DNA of 12,360 bases from Gemmatimonadota bacterium (GTDB lineage Bacteria; Gemmatimonadota; Gemmatimonadetes; Gemmatimonadales; GWC2-71-9), in NCBI GenBank assembly GCA_016880225.1, contig JAEHDT010000207.1:1-12360 (forward strand). The letters are read 5' to 3'. The position numbers and the translations under genes were made by a program. This document shows positions 1-5,805 of the stretch, piece by piece. How positions within the stretch are numbered: the first letter of the stretch is position 1; every line of letters begins with the position of its first letter. Under the pieces are notes generated by a model. The model was not told the origin of the DNA. It searched no databases and worked only from the letters and a program-made list of their open reading frames with translations.

Positions 1-198
1 CTCGATGGACCACCGTCCAAAGGCCACTCGCAGCAGCCACCGTAGCGTGACGTACTGGCCCGTCATCGAATGGTGTTCCCCCGGCACGCGGTTGGACAAG
101 AAGTATTTCACTTCGCCGCTCAACACGTTGCGAGCCACGATCAAGCAGTGTCGTCGGGTTGGCAAGCCCGCGGCGTCCTTCCGCCAAAACACGGCCCC
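1..198 (-). mobile_element. Internal fragment of an IS701/IS4-like DDE transposase
   Basis: Read on the minus strand from 198 down to 1, 66 codons are open. They give a transposase-like stretch containing WRKDAAGLPTRRH, then EVKYFLSN, then FGRWSIE as the last codons before the window edge. The strand-beta block EVKYFLSN followed by RW-x-IE is characteristic of DDE transposases of the IS701/IS4-like group. The final Glu (codon at 1-3) sits in an R-x3-E arrangement and could be the third catalytic acid. The frame meets a stop at 199-201, and no start codon or terminal inverted repeat is visible on the right. The N-terminal part of the transposase is therefore missing, and the sequence joins mqnA-like coding DNA directly. 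GC content of bases 1-180 is about 62% by hand count, lower than the neighbouring genes. The family assignment is from motif memory. The fragment cannot encode an active enzyme as it stands. Confidence 0.72.
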
Positions 199-275
199 TC
201 ACCGATTTCTTCCGCCGGCTCGCCGCCCGCGGCCTGGTCCCCGACGGATCGCTCCGCTTCCTGCAGGTGGCGTGA
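198..275 (+). pseudogene. mqnA: C-terminal remnant of an MqnA-like chorismate dehydratase gene
   Basis: In the frame ending at the TGA at 273-275, the last 25 codons read LTDFFRRLAARGLVPDG, then SLRFLQVA. This resembles the end of MqnA, which converts chorismate to 3-[(1-carboxyvinyl)oxy]benzoate, the first futalosine-pathway step. Upstream of about 198 the frame is open but reads as low-quality sequence, because that DNA belongs to the transposase on the other strand. The left boundary is therefore the junction, placed at roughly 193-200. The MqnA call rests on this short tail, its position two bases before mqnC, and the usual pairing of these genes. Another upstream gene of the same pathway cannot be excluded. 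The rest of the gene is either lost or was separated by misassembly. Confidence 0.55.
265..270 (+). promoter_or_regulatory. Ribosome binding site that fixes the mqnC start
   Basis: AGGTGG lies seven bases before ATG 278 and inside the last codons of the mqnA remnant. It favours ATG 278 over GTG 272 and over starts further upstream, where the open frame only mirrors the transposase and mqnA tail. Confidence 0.6.
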
Positions 276-277
276 CG

Positions 278-1321
278 ATGGTCGACCGCACCAGCCCCGA
301 GTTCCGGTCCTACGTGGAGCTGTACGAGCGGGCCCCGCTGCTCGAGCTGGGGGGCCTCGCGGACGCGGCCCGGTGGCGGCTGCATCCCGAGAACGTGGTC
401 ACGTACATCATCGACCGCAACATCAACTACACCAACGTCTGCGTCGCCGACTGCAAGTTCTGCGCGTTCTACCGTCGCCCCAAGCACGGGGAGGGTTACG
501 TCCTGTCGTTCGAGGAGATCGGCCGCAAGATCGACGAGCTCAAGGCCCTGGGTGGCGTTCAGATCCTCATCCAGGGCGGACACAACCCCTATATCCCGTT
601 CGCGTGGTATCTCGACCTGATGCGCTACATCAAGCGCCATCATCCGATCCACATCCACGGCTTCTCTCCGTCGGAGGTGGACTTCTTCGCGGGGCGCTTC
701 GGAATGTCGATCGCGGAGGTGATCCGCGAGCTGATGGCCGCGGGGCTCGACTCGATTCCGGGCGGGGGCGGGGAGATTCTGGTGCAGGAGGTGCGCGACC
801 GCGTCGCCCGCAAGAAGGCGGGCGCCGACCGCTGGCTCGAGGTGATGGAAACGGCGCACCGGCTGGGGCTCAAGACGTCGGTGACGATGATGTACGGCCT
901 GGGGGAGACGCCGGCCGACCGGATCGAGCATCTGCTCCGCGTGCGCGAGTCGCAGGCGCGGACGAGCGGCTTCACCGCGTTCATCTGCTGGCCGCTGCAG
1001 CCCGAGCACACCGAGCTCGAGCATCTCGCAAAGACCGACGCGGTCACCTACCTCCGCACCCAGGCGATCGCGCGGGTCGTGCTCGACAACGTGCCGAACA
1101 TCCAGGCGTCGTGGGTCACCATGGGGCCGAAGATCGGACAAGTGGCGCTCCGGTTCGGCGCGAACGACTTCGGATCGCTCATGATGGAGGAGAACGTCGT
1201 CTCGGCCGCCGGAACCACGTGGCGGATGACGCTCCCCGAAATGCGGCGGCTCATCGCCGACGGCGGCTACGTGCCGCGCCAGCGGCGCCAGGACTACAGC
1301 GTCGTCGACGAGGCCGCCTGA
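278..1321 (+). CDS. mqnC: Cyclic dehypoxanthinyl futalosine synthase (radical SAM, menaquinone biosynthesis)
   Basis: MqnC is a cytoplasmic radical SAM enzyme that cyclises dehypoxanthinyl futalosine in the futalosine route to menaquinone. The 347-residue product carries the CX3CX2C iron-sulfur motif (Cys55, Cys59, Cys62 in NVCVADCKFC). It also has QGGHNP, DSIPGGGGEIL, and a C-terminal block (NIQASWVTMGPKIGQ, RFGANDFGS, MEENVVSAAGT) that fits MqnC better than MqnE. The length is close to the family norm. The frame is open back to base 5, but that extension is antisense to a transposase, so ATG 278 with its AGGTGG site is chosen. It starts two bases after the mqnA remnant stop and ends one base before the purE-like gene, suggesting translational coupling. 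Assignment is firm from motifs; MqnE is the main alternative and is less likely. Confidence 0.93.
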   Translation: MVDRTSPEFRSYVELYERAPLLELGGLADAARWRLHPENVVTYIIDRNINYTNVCVADCKFCAFYRRPKHGEGYVLSFEEIGRKIDELKALGGVQILIQGGHNPYIPFAWYLDLMRYIKRHHPIHIHGFSPSEVDFFAGRFGMSIAEVIRELMAAGLDSIPGGGGEILVQEVRDRVARKKAGADRWLEVMETAHRLGLKTSVTMMYGLGETPADRIEHLLRVRESQARTSGFTAFICWPLQPEHTELEHLAKTDAVTYLRTQAIARVVLDNVPNIQASWVTMGPKIGQVALRFGANDFGSLMMEENVVSAAGTTWRMTLPEMRRLIADGGYVPRQRRQDYSVVDEAA

Positions 1322-1322
1322 G

Positions 1323-1718
1323 GTGGCCGACGTGCTCGTCCTGGTCGGCTCGGAGAGCGACAAGCCCCGCATCGAGCCCGCCTTCGAGATCCTCGCCAAG
1401 GCGGGCGTCTCGTTCGAGTTCCACGTGTCCTCCGCCCACCGCCAGCCCGACCAGACTGCGGAGCTCGTCAAGACCGCAAGGAAGAAAGGATTCCGGGTTG
1501 TGATCGCGGGGGCTGGACTCTCGGCCGCGCTGCCGGGCTTTGCCGCCTCCCTCACCGATCTGCCCGTGATCGGTGTGCCGTTCGCGGTGGGGCCCTTGAA
1601 CGGGCTCGACGCCCTGCTCGCGACGGCCCAGGTCCCCGGGGGCGTGCCCGTGGCGTGCGTCGGCATCGACAACGCCAAGAACGCGGCCCACCTCGCGGTC
1701 CGGATCCTCAAGGCCTGA
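1323..1718 (+). CDS. Short divergent PurE-like protein (AIR carboxylase family)
   Basis: The 131-residue product belongs to the PurE fold family, whose best known member moves a carboxyl group in N5-CAIR to give CAIR in purine synthesis. Visible PurE marks are GSESD (9-13), SSAHR with His39, PVIGVP, DALL, and GVPVACVGI near the C terminus. Two things differ. It is shorter than the usual PurE of roughly 160 residues. The glycine-rich loop reads IAGAGLSAALPG where PurE normally has AGAGGAAHLPG, so the loop histidine is Ala69. The NGLDALL...GVPV...GIDN stretch also recalls LarB, a PurE relative. GTG 1323 is the only start that fits between neighbours, one base after the mqnC stop. No purK is nearby. 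It may be a true PurE variant or a carboxylase/decarboxylase of other pathway membership; no gene symbol is assigned for that reason. Confidence 0.8.
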   Translation: MADVLVLVGSESDKPRIEPAFEILAKAGVSFEFHVSSAHRQPDQTAELVKTARKKGFRVVIAGAGLSAALPGFAASLTDLPVIGVPFAVGPLNGLDALLATAQVPGGVPVACVGIDNAKNAAHLAVRILKA

Positions 1719-1719
1719 C

Positions 1720-2199
1720 ATGCGGGTCGGCGTCGGGTACGACTCGCACCGATTCGCCGACCGCCGCAAGCTGATCCTCGGCGGCGTGACGATCCCCCAT
1801 CTGCAGGGCCTCACGGGACACTCCGATGCCGATGCCGTGGCCCATGCCCTCACCGACGCGATCCTGGGCGCCGCCGGCCTCGGCGACATCGGTACGATGT
1901 TCCCTCCAACCGACCCGGCGTGGCGGGACGCCAACTCGCTCGAACTGCTCAAGCAGGCCCACCTGCGCGTGGCAGAGGCCGGGCTCGACTTCGTGAATGC
2001 CGACGTTACGGTCATCATCGAGCGCCCCAGACTCGCACCCTACATCGACGCCATGCGCGAGAAGCTCGCGGCAGCGCTCGTGACGGGGGCGTCGAGCGTC
2101 TCCGTCAAGGCAAAGACCAACGAGGGCATGGGGTGGATCGGCCGGGGCGAGGGCGTGGCGGCGATCGCCGTGGCGCTCCTGGCGGAGCGTCGCGCCTGA
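1720..2199 (+). CDS. ispF: 2-C-methyl-D-erythritol 2,4-cyclodiphosphate synthase
   Basis: IspF makes the cyclic diphosphate intermediate of the MEP pathway to isoprenoids in the cytoplasm, as a zinc-dependent trimer. The 159-residue product has the full family length. GYDSHRF supplies Asp8 and His10 and the following GHSDADAVAHAL supplies His42, the zinc ligands at the same numbers as in E. coli IspF. LGDIGTMFPPTD and TNEGMGWIGRGEG are also typical. ATG 1720 follows the previous stop by one base, with AAGG at 1710-1713 as a plausible ribosome site. Isoprenoids feed the menaquinone side chain and undecaprenyl phosphate, which fits the mqn gene upstream and the DedA gene downstream, although that link is contextual. 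Nothing is unusual in the sequence. Confidence 0.96.
   Translation: MRVGVGYDSHRFADRRKLILGGVTIPHLQGLTGHSDADAVAHALTDAILGAAGLGDIGTMFPPTDPAWRDANSLELLKQAHLRVAEAGLDFVNADVTVIIERPRLAPYIDAMREKLAAALVTGASSVSVKAKTNEGMGWIGRGEGVAAIAVALLAERRA
2184..2187 (+). promoter_or_regulatory. Ribosome binding site supporting a CTG start
   Basis: GGAG ends eight bases before CTG 2196, inside the end of ispF. It is the only Shine-Dalgarno-like site near a start for the DedA frame, which has no ATG, GTG or TTG close to its expected N terminus. Confidence 0.45.
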
Positions 2200-2798
2200 G
2201 CGATCTCCTTGCCTTCCTCGAGACTCTGCCGCCGGGACCGCTATACGGCCTCATCCTCGCGCTCGCCGCGCTCGAGAACATCGTACCACCTCTCCCCGCC
2301 GACACCGCCATCGCGCTCGGCGCGTTCCTCGCGGGGCGGGGCGTACTCGACCCCTGGGCGGTGTTCGGCGTGACCTGGGGCGCGAACGTCGGCGCGGCCG
2401 CGGCTGTGTACGGGCTGGCCCGCCGCTATGGGCGCCCGTTCTTCCAGGGCCGGATCGGCCGAAAGCTGCTCCCCGAGCCGGTGCTGGCGCACCTCGCGGC
2501 TCAATACGACCGCCACGGGGCCTACGGCATTTTCGTGTCGCGCCTGCTTCCCGTGTGGCGCGCCGTCGTCCCGCCGTTCGCCGGGATCGCGGGGTTGTCC
2601 GCGCCACGCACCTTGATTCCGCTGGCGCTCGCGTCGGCGCTCTGGTACGGGGCGCTGACGTTCTTTGTGGCCACGCTCGGCACCAACCTCACCGTCGTCT
2701 TGGCGGCCGTCGGCCGGGTCAATCGGGTGCTTGGCGTGGTGGCTCTTGCAGCCGTCATATTTGCCGTGTGGTGGATCAGGCGTCGTCTGAAGCGCTAG
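2196..2798 (+). CDS. DedA/SNARE-associated family inner-membrane protein, probable CTG start
   Basis: DedA-family proteins are polytopic inner-membrane proteins; several members recycle undecaprenyl phosphate or flip other lipids. The 200-residue product has the family's early acidic motif LENIVPPLPAD (Glu27, Asp36), a hydrophobic block near 58-75, and the re-entrant motif FVSRLLPVWRAVVPPFAG with Arg116 and Arg122. Long hydrophobic segments follow at about 139-165 and 178-193, and the tail RRRLKR is basic. The frame continues open upstream through ispF, but that part is antisense-like, arginine-rich shadow. There is no ATG, GTG or TTG at the right place. CTG 2196 gives LSDLLAFLE, overlaps the ispF TGA in a CTGA arrangement, and has GGAG eight bases upstream. 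The start is inferred and the family call is firm. The substrate cannot be read from sequence. Confidence 0.86.
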   Translation: MSDLLAFLETLPPGPLYGLILALAALENIVPPLPADTAIALGAFLAGRGVLDPWAVFGVTWGANVGAAAAVYGLARRYGRPFFQGRIGRKLLPEPVLAHLAAQYDRHGAYGIFVSRLLPVWRAVVPPFAGIAGLSAPRTLIPLALASALWYGALTFFVATLGTNLTVVLAAVGRVNRVLGVVALAAVIFAVWWIRRRLKR

Positions 2799-2801
2799 GA
2801 G
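2797..2801 (+). promoter_or_regulatory. Ribosome binding site choosing ATG 2809
   Basis: AGGAG overlaps the DedA stop codon and lies seven bases before ATG 2809 but only four before GTG 2806. This makes ATG 2809 the better start. Confidence 0.6.
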
Positions 2802-2808
2802 AGCCGTG

Positions 2809-3288
2809 ATGCGCGGAGCCGCGAGCGATACCTCGGGAGTCCGGATCTTTCCGCCGTTCATCTACGCGGGCCTGTTCGTCCTCGGCTACGCGGTCCACCG
2901 CTTCGCCCCCGTGCGCCTCTGGCCGGACGCGCTCCCGGGCGCGGCGCGCGCCGTCGCGTGGGGCCTGGTCGTCATCTGGGCGGCGCTCGGGGGCAGCGCG
3001 GTGTGGTTGTTCCGCCGGGCCGGGACCACGCCGAACCCGACCAAGCCGACGACTGCCGTCGTGATGCACGGCCCCTATCGCATCACGCGCAACCCCATGT
3101 ACGTGGGCCTCGTCGCCCTGTACATCGCCCTCGCCATCTTCCTCAACTCCGCCTGGCCGCTCGTGCTCCTCCCCGTCGTCATCGTGCTGGTGCAACGTCT
3201 GGTGATTGCGAGGGAGGAGGCCTACCTCGAAGCGAAGTTCGGCGAGGAGTACCGGGCCTACAAGGCCCGGGTGCGCCGGTGGATCTAG
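2809..3288 (+). CDS. Isoprenylcysteine carboxyl methyltransferase-like membrane protein
   Basis: The 159-residue product resembles the ICMT/PEMT group of integral-membrane SAM-dependent methyltransferases. Hydrophobic segments lie at about 16-30, 47-67, 98-113 and 115-132. The conserved core is HGPYRITRNPMYVG (87-100), followed after the last membrane segment by REEAYLEAKFGEEYRAY and a basic RVRRW end. These are the cofactor- and lipid-facing motifs of the family. The bacterial members mostly have unknown substrates, since bacteria do not in general prenylate proteins; lipid or small-molecule methylation is possible. It starts ten bases after the DedA stop and its end overlaps the XerD gene by ten bases, so it is probably co-translated with both. 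Family is confident; substrate is unknown. Confidence 0.82.
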   Translation: MRGAASDTSGVRIFPPFIYAGLFVLGYAVHRFAPVRLWPDALPGAARAVAWGLVVIWAALGGSAVWLFRRAGTTPNPTKPTTAVVMHGPYRITRNPMYVGLVALYIALAIFLNSAWPLVLLPVVIVLVQRLVIAREEAYLEAKFGEEYRAYKARVRRWI

Positions 3289-4190
3289 CGACTGCCCCCG
3301 ACGCGGCGTTTCGCGTCGACCAGTTCCGCGACTACCTCGCCCTCGAGGCCGGCGACAGCGCACACACCGTCACCAACTACGTGCGCGACGTCCGCCGCCT
3401 CGCGGGCTACGCCGCCACGAAAGGAGCGCGCCGACCCGAAGAGGTGACGAGCGCGCAGCTGCGGGAGTTCGTGTACGCGCTCAAGGACCTGGGCCTCGCC
3501 CCGGCGACTATCCGGCGCCAGATCTCGGCGGTCCGCACGTACTACCGCTTCCTGGTGGGCGAGGGCCACGCCGCGCGGGACCCGAGCGAGCGCGTGGAAT
3601 CGCCGCGCCAGTGGCGCCGACTGCCGACCGTCCTCTCCGTCGCCGAGATCGAGCGCCTGCTCGCGGCGCCCAATACGGACGAGCCGCTGGCCATCCGCGA
3701 CCGCGCCCTCCTGGAGTTCGCCTACGCCACCGGCGCGCGTGTGTCGGAGCTGGTGGGCCTCGCCCTGCAGGACGTGCTGTACGAGGACGGGCTGGCGCGG
3801 ATCTTCGGCAAGGGGTCGAAGGAGCGCATCGTGCCCGTGGGGCGCCGCGCCCTGGGCGCCGTCGCGCTGTACGTGCGCCAGATCCGGCCGCGCTTCGACC
3901 GGGGGAAGGGCCGGGGGCTCGTGTTCCTGAACGCCCGCGGCACGCCGCTGTCGCGCGTGGGCGCCTGGACCATCATCCGGCGCGCCGCGCGGCTCGCAGG
4001 AATCACCAAGCGCGTGACTCCGCACACGCTGCGACACACCTTCGCGACCCACCTGCTCGAGGGCGGTGCCGACCTGCGCGCCGTGCAGGAGATGCTGGGC
4101 CACGCGGACCTGGCCACCACGCAGCTGTACACGCACGTCGATCGGGACTACCTGCGGACGGTGCACAAGACGTATCATCCCCGCAGCTGA
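3279..4190 (+). CDS. xerD: Site-specific tyrosine recombinase XerD-like
   Basis: Xer recombinases resolve chromosome dimers at dif with FtsK at the division septum. The 303-residue product has a SAM-like N-terminal DNA-binding domain (about 10-100) and a catalytic domain with all active-site residues. These are Arg154 (ATGARVSELVGL), Lys178 (GKGSKER), His249 and Arg252 (HTLRHTFATHLL), His275 (LGHADLATTQ) and Tyr284 (LYTHV). The spacing matches E. coli XerD almost exactly. The C-terminal HPRS ending and DLATTQLYTHV suit XerD slightly better than XerC, but many phyla have a single hybrid type. GTG 3279 is chosen because it gives the family length and overlaps the upstream gene by ten bases; no strong ribosome site is visible. 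The housekeeping neighbours and full length argue against a mobile-element integrase. Confidence 0.88.
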   Translation: MDLATAPDAAFRVDQFRDYLALEAGDSAHTVTNYVRDVRRLAGYAATKGARRPEEVTSAQLREFVYALKDLGLAPATIRRQISAVRTYYRFLVGEGHAARDPSERVESPRQWRRLPTVLSVAEIERLLAAPNTDEPLAIRDRALLEFAYATGARVSELVGLALQDVLYEDGLARIFGKGSKERIVPVGRRALGAVALYVRQIRPRFDRGKGRGLVFLNARGTPLSRVGAWTIIRRAARLAGITKRVTPHTLRHTFATHLLEGGADLRAVQEMLGHADLATTQLYTHVDRDYLRTVHKTYHPRS

Positions 4191-4195
4191 GGCCC

Positions 4196-4468
4196 ATGTC
4201 CCGCGCATTCGTGAAGGAAGACTCCGGCGACGGCGTGCCCAGGCGGAATTACGGACTGCCGCCGCGCGACGACCCCAGCTTCGACGCCGCCGCCGCCGAG
4301 GCCTTGCTCGAGGCCGCCCGTGAGGGCGAAACGGCCAGCGCGGAGCGGGCGACGGGGTACTACTGGGGCGAGCCAAAGCTGCGCCCGCACGTGCAGGGCA
4401 TCCTCGCGCGCGCCCGGGCCGCCGGCGACGAGCGCCTGGAGCAGTTGGCCGAGCGGTTCCTGCGTTGA
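4196..4468 (+). CDS. Small conserved-looking protein of unknown function (90 aa)
   Basis: No function is recognised. The 90-residue, highly charged protein has no signal peptide or membrane segment. Its N terminus, MSRAFVKED, resembles the leader of some GreA/GreB-like nucleoside-diphosphate-kinase-regulator proteins, but the rest lacks the GreA fold. A middle part of about 30-52 is alanine/glutamate-rich and likely helical. ATGYYWGEPKLRPHVQ (52-67) looks like a conserved loop, and a second helix-prone stretch runs from 67 to 90. It sits five bases after xerD and ten before the Fpg-like gene, with GAGG at 4189-4192 rather close to the ATG. Codon use matches its neighbours (high GC at third positions), supporting real coding. 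It may be a small regulatory or DNA-processing accessory, but that is only positional inference. Confidence 0.7.
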   Translation: MSRAFVKEDSGDGVPRRNYGLPPRDDPSFDAAAAEALLEAAREGETASAERATGYYWGEPKLRPHVQGILARARAAGDERLEQLAERFLR

Positions 4469-4478
4469 GGGGCGGGCC

Positions 4479-5387
4479 GTGCCCGAGCTCCCCGACATCA
4501 CCGTCTATCTCGACGCCCTCGCGCCGCGTGTGGTGGGTGCGAAGCTCGAGCGCCTGCGCATCATTAGCCCGTTCCTGCTGCGCACCGCCGATCCACCGGT
4601 CGTCGATCTCGCGGGGCGAACCGTTCGTGAGGTCCACAGGCTCGGTAAACGCATCGTTCTGGGGTTCGAGGACGACTATTTCGCCGTGCTGCACCTGATG
4701 ATCGCCGGCCGGCTGCACTGGAAGCCACCGGCCGCGCCGGTCCCGCGCCGCTCCGGGCTCGCTGCGTTCGATTTCCCGCACGGCACGCTGCTCCTCACCG
4801 AAGCCGGGACGAAGCACCGCGCCGCCCTGCACGTCGTGCGTGGCGCGAGCGCGCTCGCGGGACACGACCCCGGCGGACTCGACGTCCTCGGCGCCACGCT
4901 CGAGCAGTTCCGCGCGGCGCTCAGCCGCGAGGCGCATACGCTGAAGCGGGCGCTGACCGACCCCCGGGTGCTCGACGGCATCGGAAACGCCTACTCGGAC
5001 GAGATCCTGCACGCGGCCCGGCTGTCGCCACTCCGGCTCACGACCCAGCTCGCGCCCGAGGAGAGCGAGCGCCTGTTTCGCGCCGTCCGGCAGACCCTCT
5101 CCACCTGGATCGACCGGCTGCGCGCTGAGGCGGGCGACGCGTTTCCCGAGAAGGTCACGGCGTTCCGGCCGGAGATGGCCGTGCACGGGCGATTCCGCCA
5201 GCCGTGCCCCGTGTGCGGCTCGCCGGTGCAGCGAATCCGCTACGCCGAGAACGAGGTCAACTACTGCGCCACCTGCCAGACCGGCGGCCGGCTGCTCGCT
5301 GACCGTTCGCTGTCGCGGCTCCTGAAGCAGGACTGGCCGCGCTCACTCGAGGAATGGGAGGAGCGCGTCGCGCGCCGGCCGCCGTGA
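4479..5387 (+). CDS. Fpg/Nei-family DNA glycosylase, atypical subfamily
   Basis: The 302-residue product is a base-excision-repair glycosylase/AP lyase of the Fpg/Nei family. After the initiator it begins PELPD, supplying the catalytic Pro and Glu. Lys57 (RLGKR), LHLMIAGRL (72-79) for the intercalating loop, and the helix-two-turn-helix stretch DPRVLDGIGNAYSDEIL with Asn170 are all present. The C-terminal zinc finger has Cys243, Cys246, Cys263 and Cys266. In E. coli Fpg the finger reads AQRATFYC with a DNA-binding arginine; here it is AENEVNYC, so the arginine is replaced by Asn258. It is also longer than the usual 270 residues or so, with a tail rich in Glu and Trp. GTG 4479 is fixed by the PELP end and AGGGG at 4468-4472. 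Whether it prefers 8-oxoguanine, FaPy or oxidised pyrimidines cannot be told. Confidence 0.88.
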   Translation: MPELPDITVYLDALAPRVVGAKLERLRIISPFLLRTADPPVVDLAGRTVREVHRLGKRIVLGFEDDYFAVLHLMIAGRLHWKPPAAPVPRRSGLAAFDFPHGTLLLTEAGTKHRAALHVVRGASALAGHDPGGLDVLGATLEQFRAALSREAHTLKRALTDPRVLDGIGNAYSDEILHAARLSPLRLTTQLAPEESERLFRAVRQTLSTWIDRLRAEAGDAFPEKVTAFRPEMAVHGRFRQPCPVCGSPVQRIRYAENEVNYCATCQTGGRLLADRSLSRLLKQDWPRSLEEWEERVARRPP

Positions 5388-5389
5388 GC

Positions 5390-5797
5390 ATGGACACCCA
5401 GCCCGTCCGCTTCGAGCGCTCCTTCGCCGTCGCCGCGGCCGACATCGACGACCTCGGTCACGTGAATAACGTGGTGTACCTCCGCTGGGTGCAGAACGTC
5501 GCTGCCGCGCATTGGGAATCCACCACCACGCCCGTGGAGCGCGCCGAGATCGGCTGGGTCGTGCTGCGCCACGAGATCGACTACAAGCACCCCGCAAAGC
5601 CCGGCGACCACGTCATCGTCCGCACCTGGGTGGGCCGCCCCAGCGCCGCGACGTTCGAGCGCCACACCGAGATCGTCCGGGCAGGAGATCAACGGCTGCT
5701 CGCGCGGGCCCGCTCGCTCTGGTGTCCGGTGAACCCCGCCACCGGCCGCCTGCGCCGGATCGATCCCGAGCTGCACGACCGCTTCTACGCGCGTTAG
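5390..5797 (+). CDS. Hotdog-fold acyl-CoA thioesterase (YbgC/FadM-like)
   Basis: The 135-residue product is a single-domain 4-hydroxybenzoyl-CoA-thioesterase-type hotdog protein that would hydrolyse acyl-CoA or acyl-ACP thioesters in the cytoplasm. The signature ADIDDLGHVNNVVYLRW (17-33) contains the D-x-D-x2-GH-x-NN pattern, with Asp18 and Asp20 near the catalytic position. The rest follows the family (EIDYKHPAKPGD, then the FERHTEIVR strand). ATG 5390 is used. GTG 5384, which would overlap the upstream TGA in the GTGA style used elsewhere in this window, is a real alternative and adds two residues. In futalosine or 1,4-dihydroxy-naphthoate pathways hotdog thioesterases can act on aromatic CoA esters, but nothing here points to that; the natural substrate is unknown. 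Confidence 0.85.
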   Translation: MDTQPVRFERSFAVAAADIDDLGHVNNVVYLRWVQNVAAAHWESTTTPVERAEIGWVVLRHEIDYKHPAKPGDHVIVRTWVGRPSAATFERHTEIVRAGDQRLLARARSLWCPVNPATGRLRRIDPELHDRFYAR

Positions 5798-5805
5798 ATT
5801 GCCGC

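Noticed and set aside
5..277. N-terminal extension of MqnC by 91 residues
   Set aside because: The extension is antisense to the transposase fragment and out of frame with the mqnA tail, and ATG 278 has a good ribosome site.
70..1503. Overlapping plus-strand 477-codon frame
   Set aside because: It runs out of frame through mqnC and part of the purE-like gene; Arg/Pro-rich with no domain.
3279..4190. XerD-like gene as integrase of a mobile element
   Set aside because: Full match to XerD catalytic spacing, housekeeping neighbours on both sides, no attachment repeats, tRNA or cargo genes seen.
3285..5186. Minus-strand open frame of 633 codons
   Set aside because: It lies entirely opposite xerD, the 90-residue gene and the Fpg-like gene, all with clear motifs, and its translation is low-complexity Arg/Ala/Gly-rich. 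A GC-rich shadow.
5771..5800. Full promoter for trpG/pabA
   Set aside because: TAGATT resembles a -10 box but no acceptable -35 box is at 16-18 bases, and TAG is the stop codon of the upstream gene. Noted only as a possibility.
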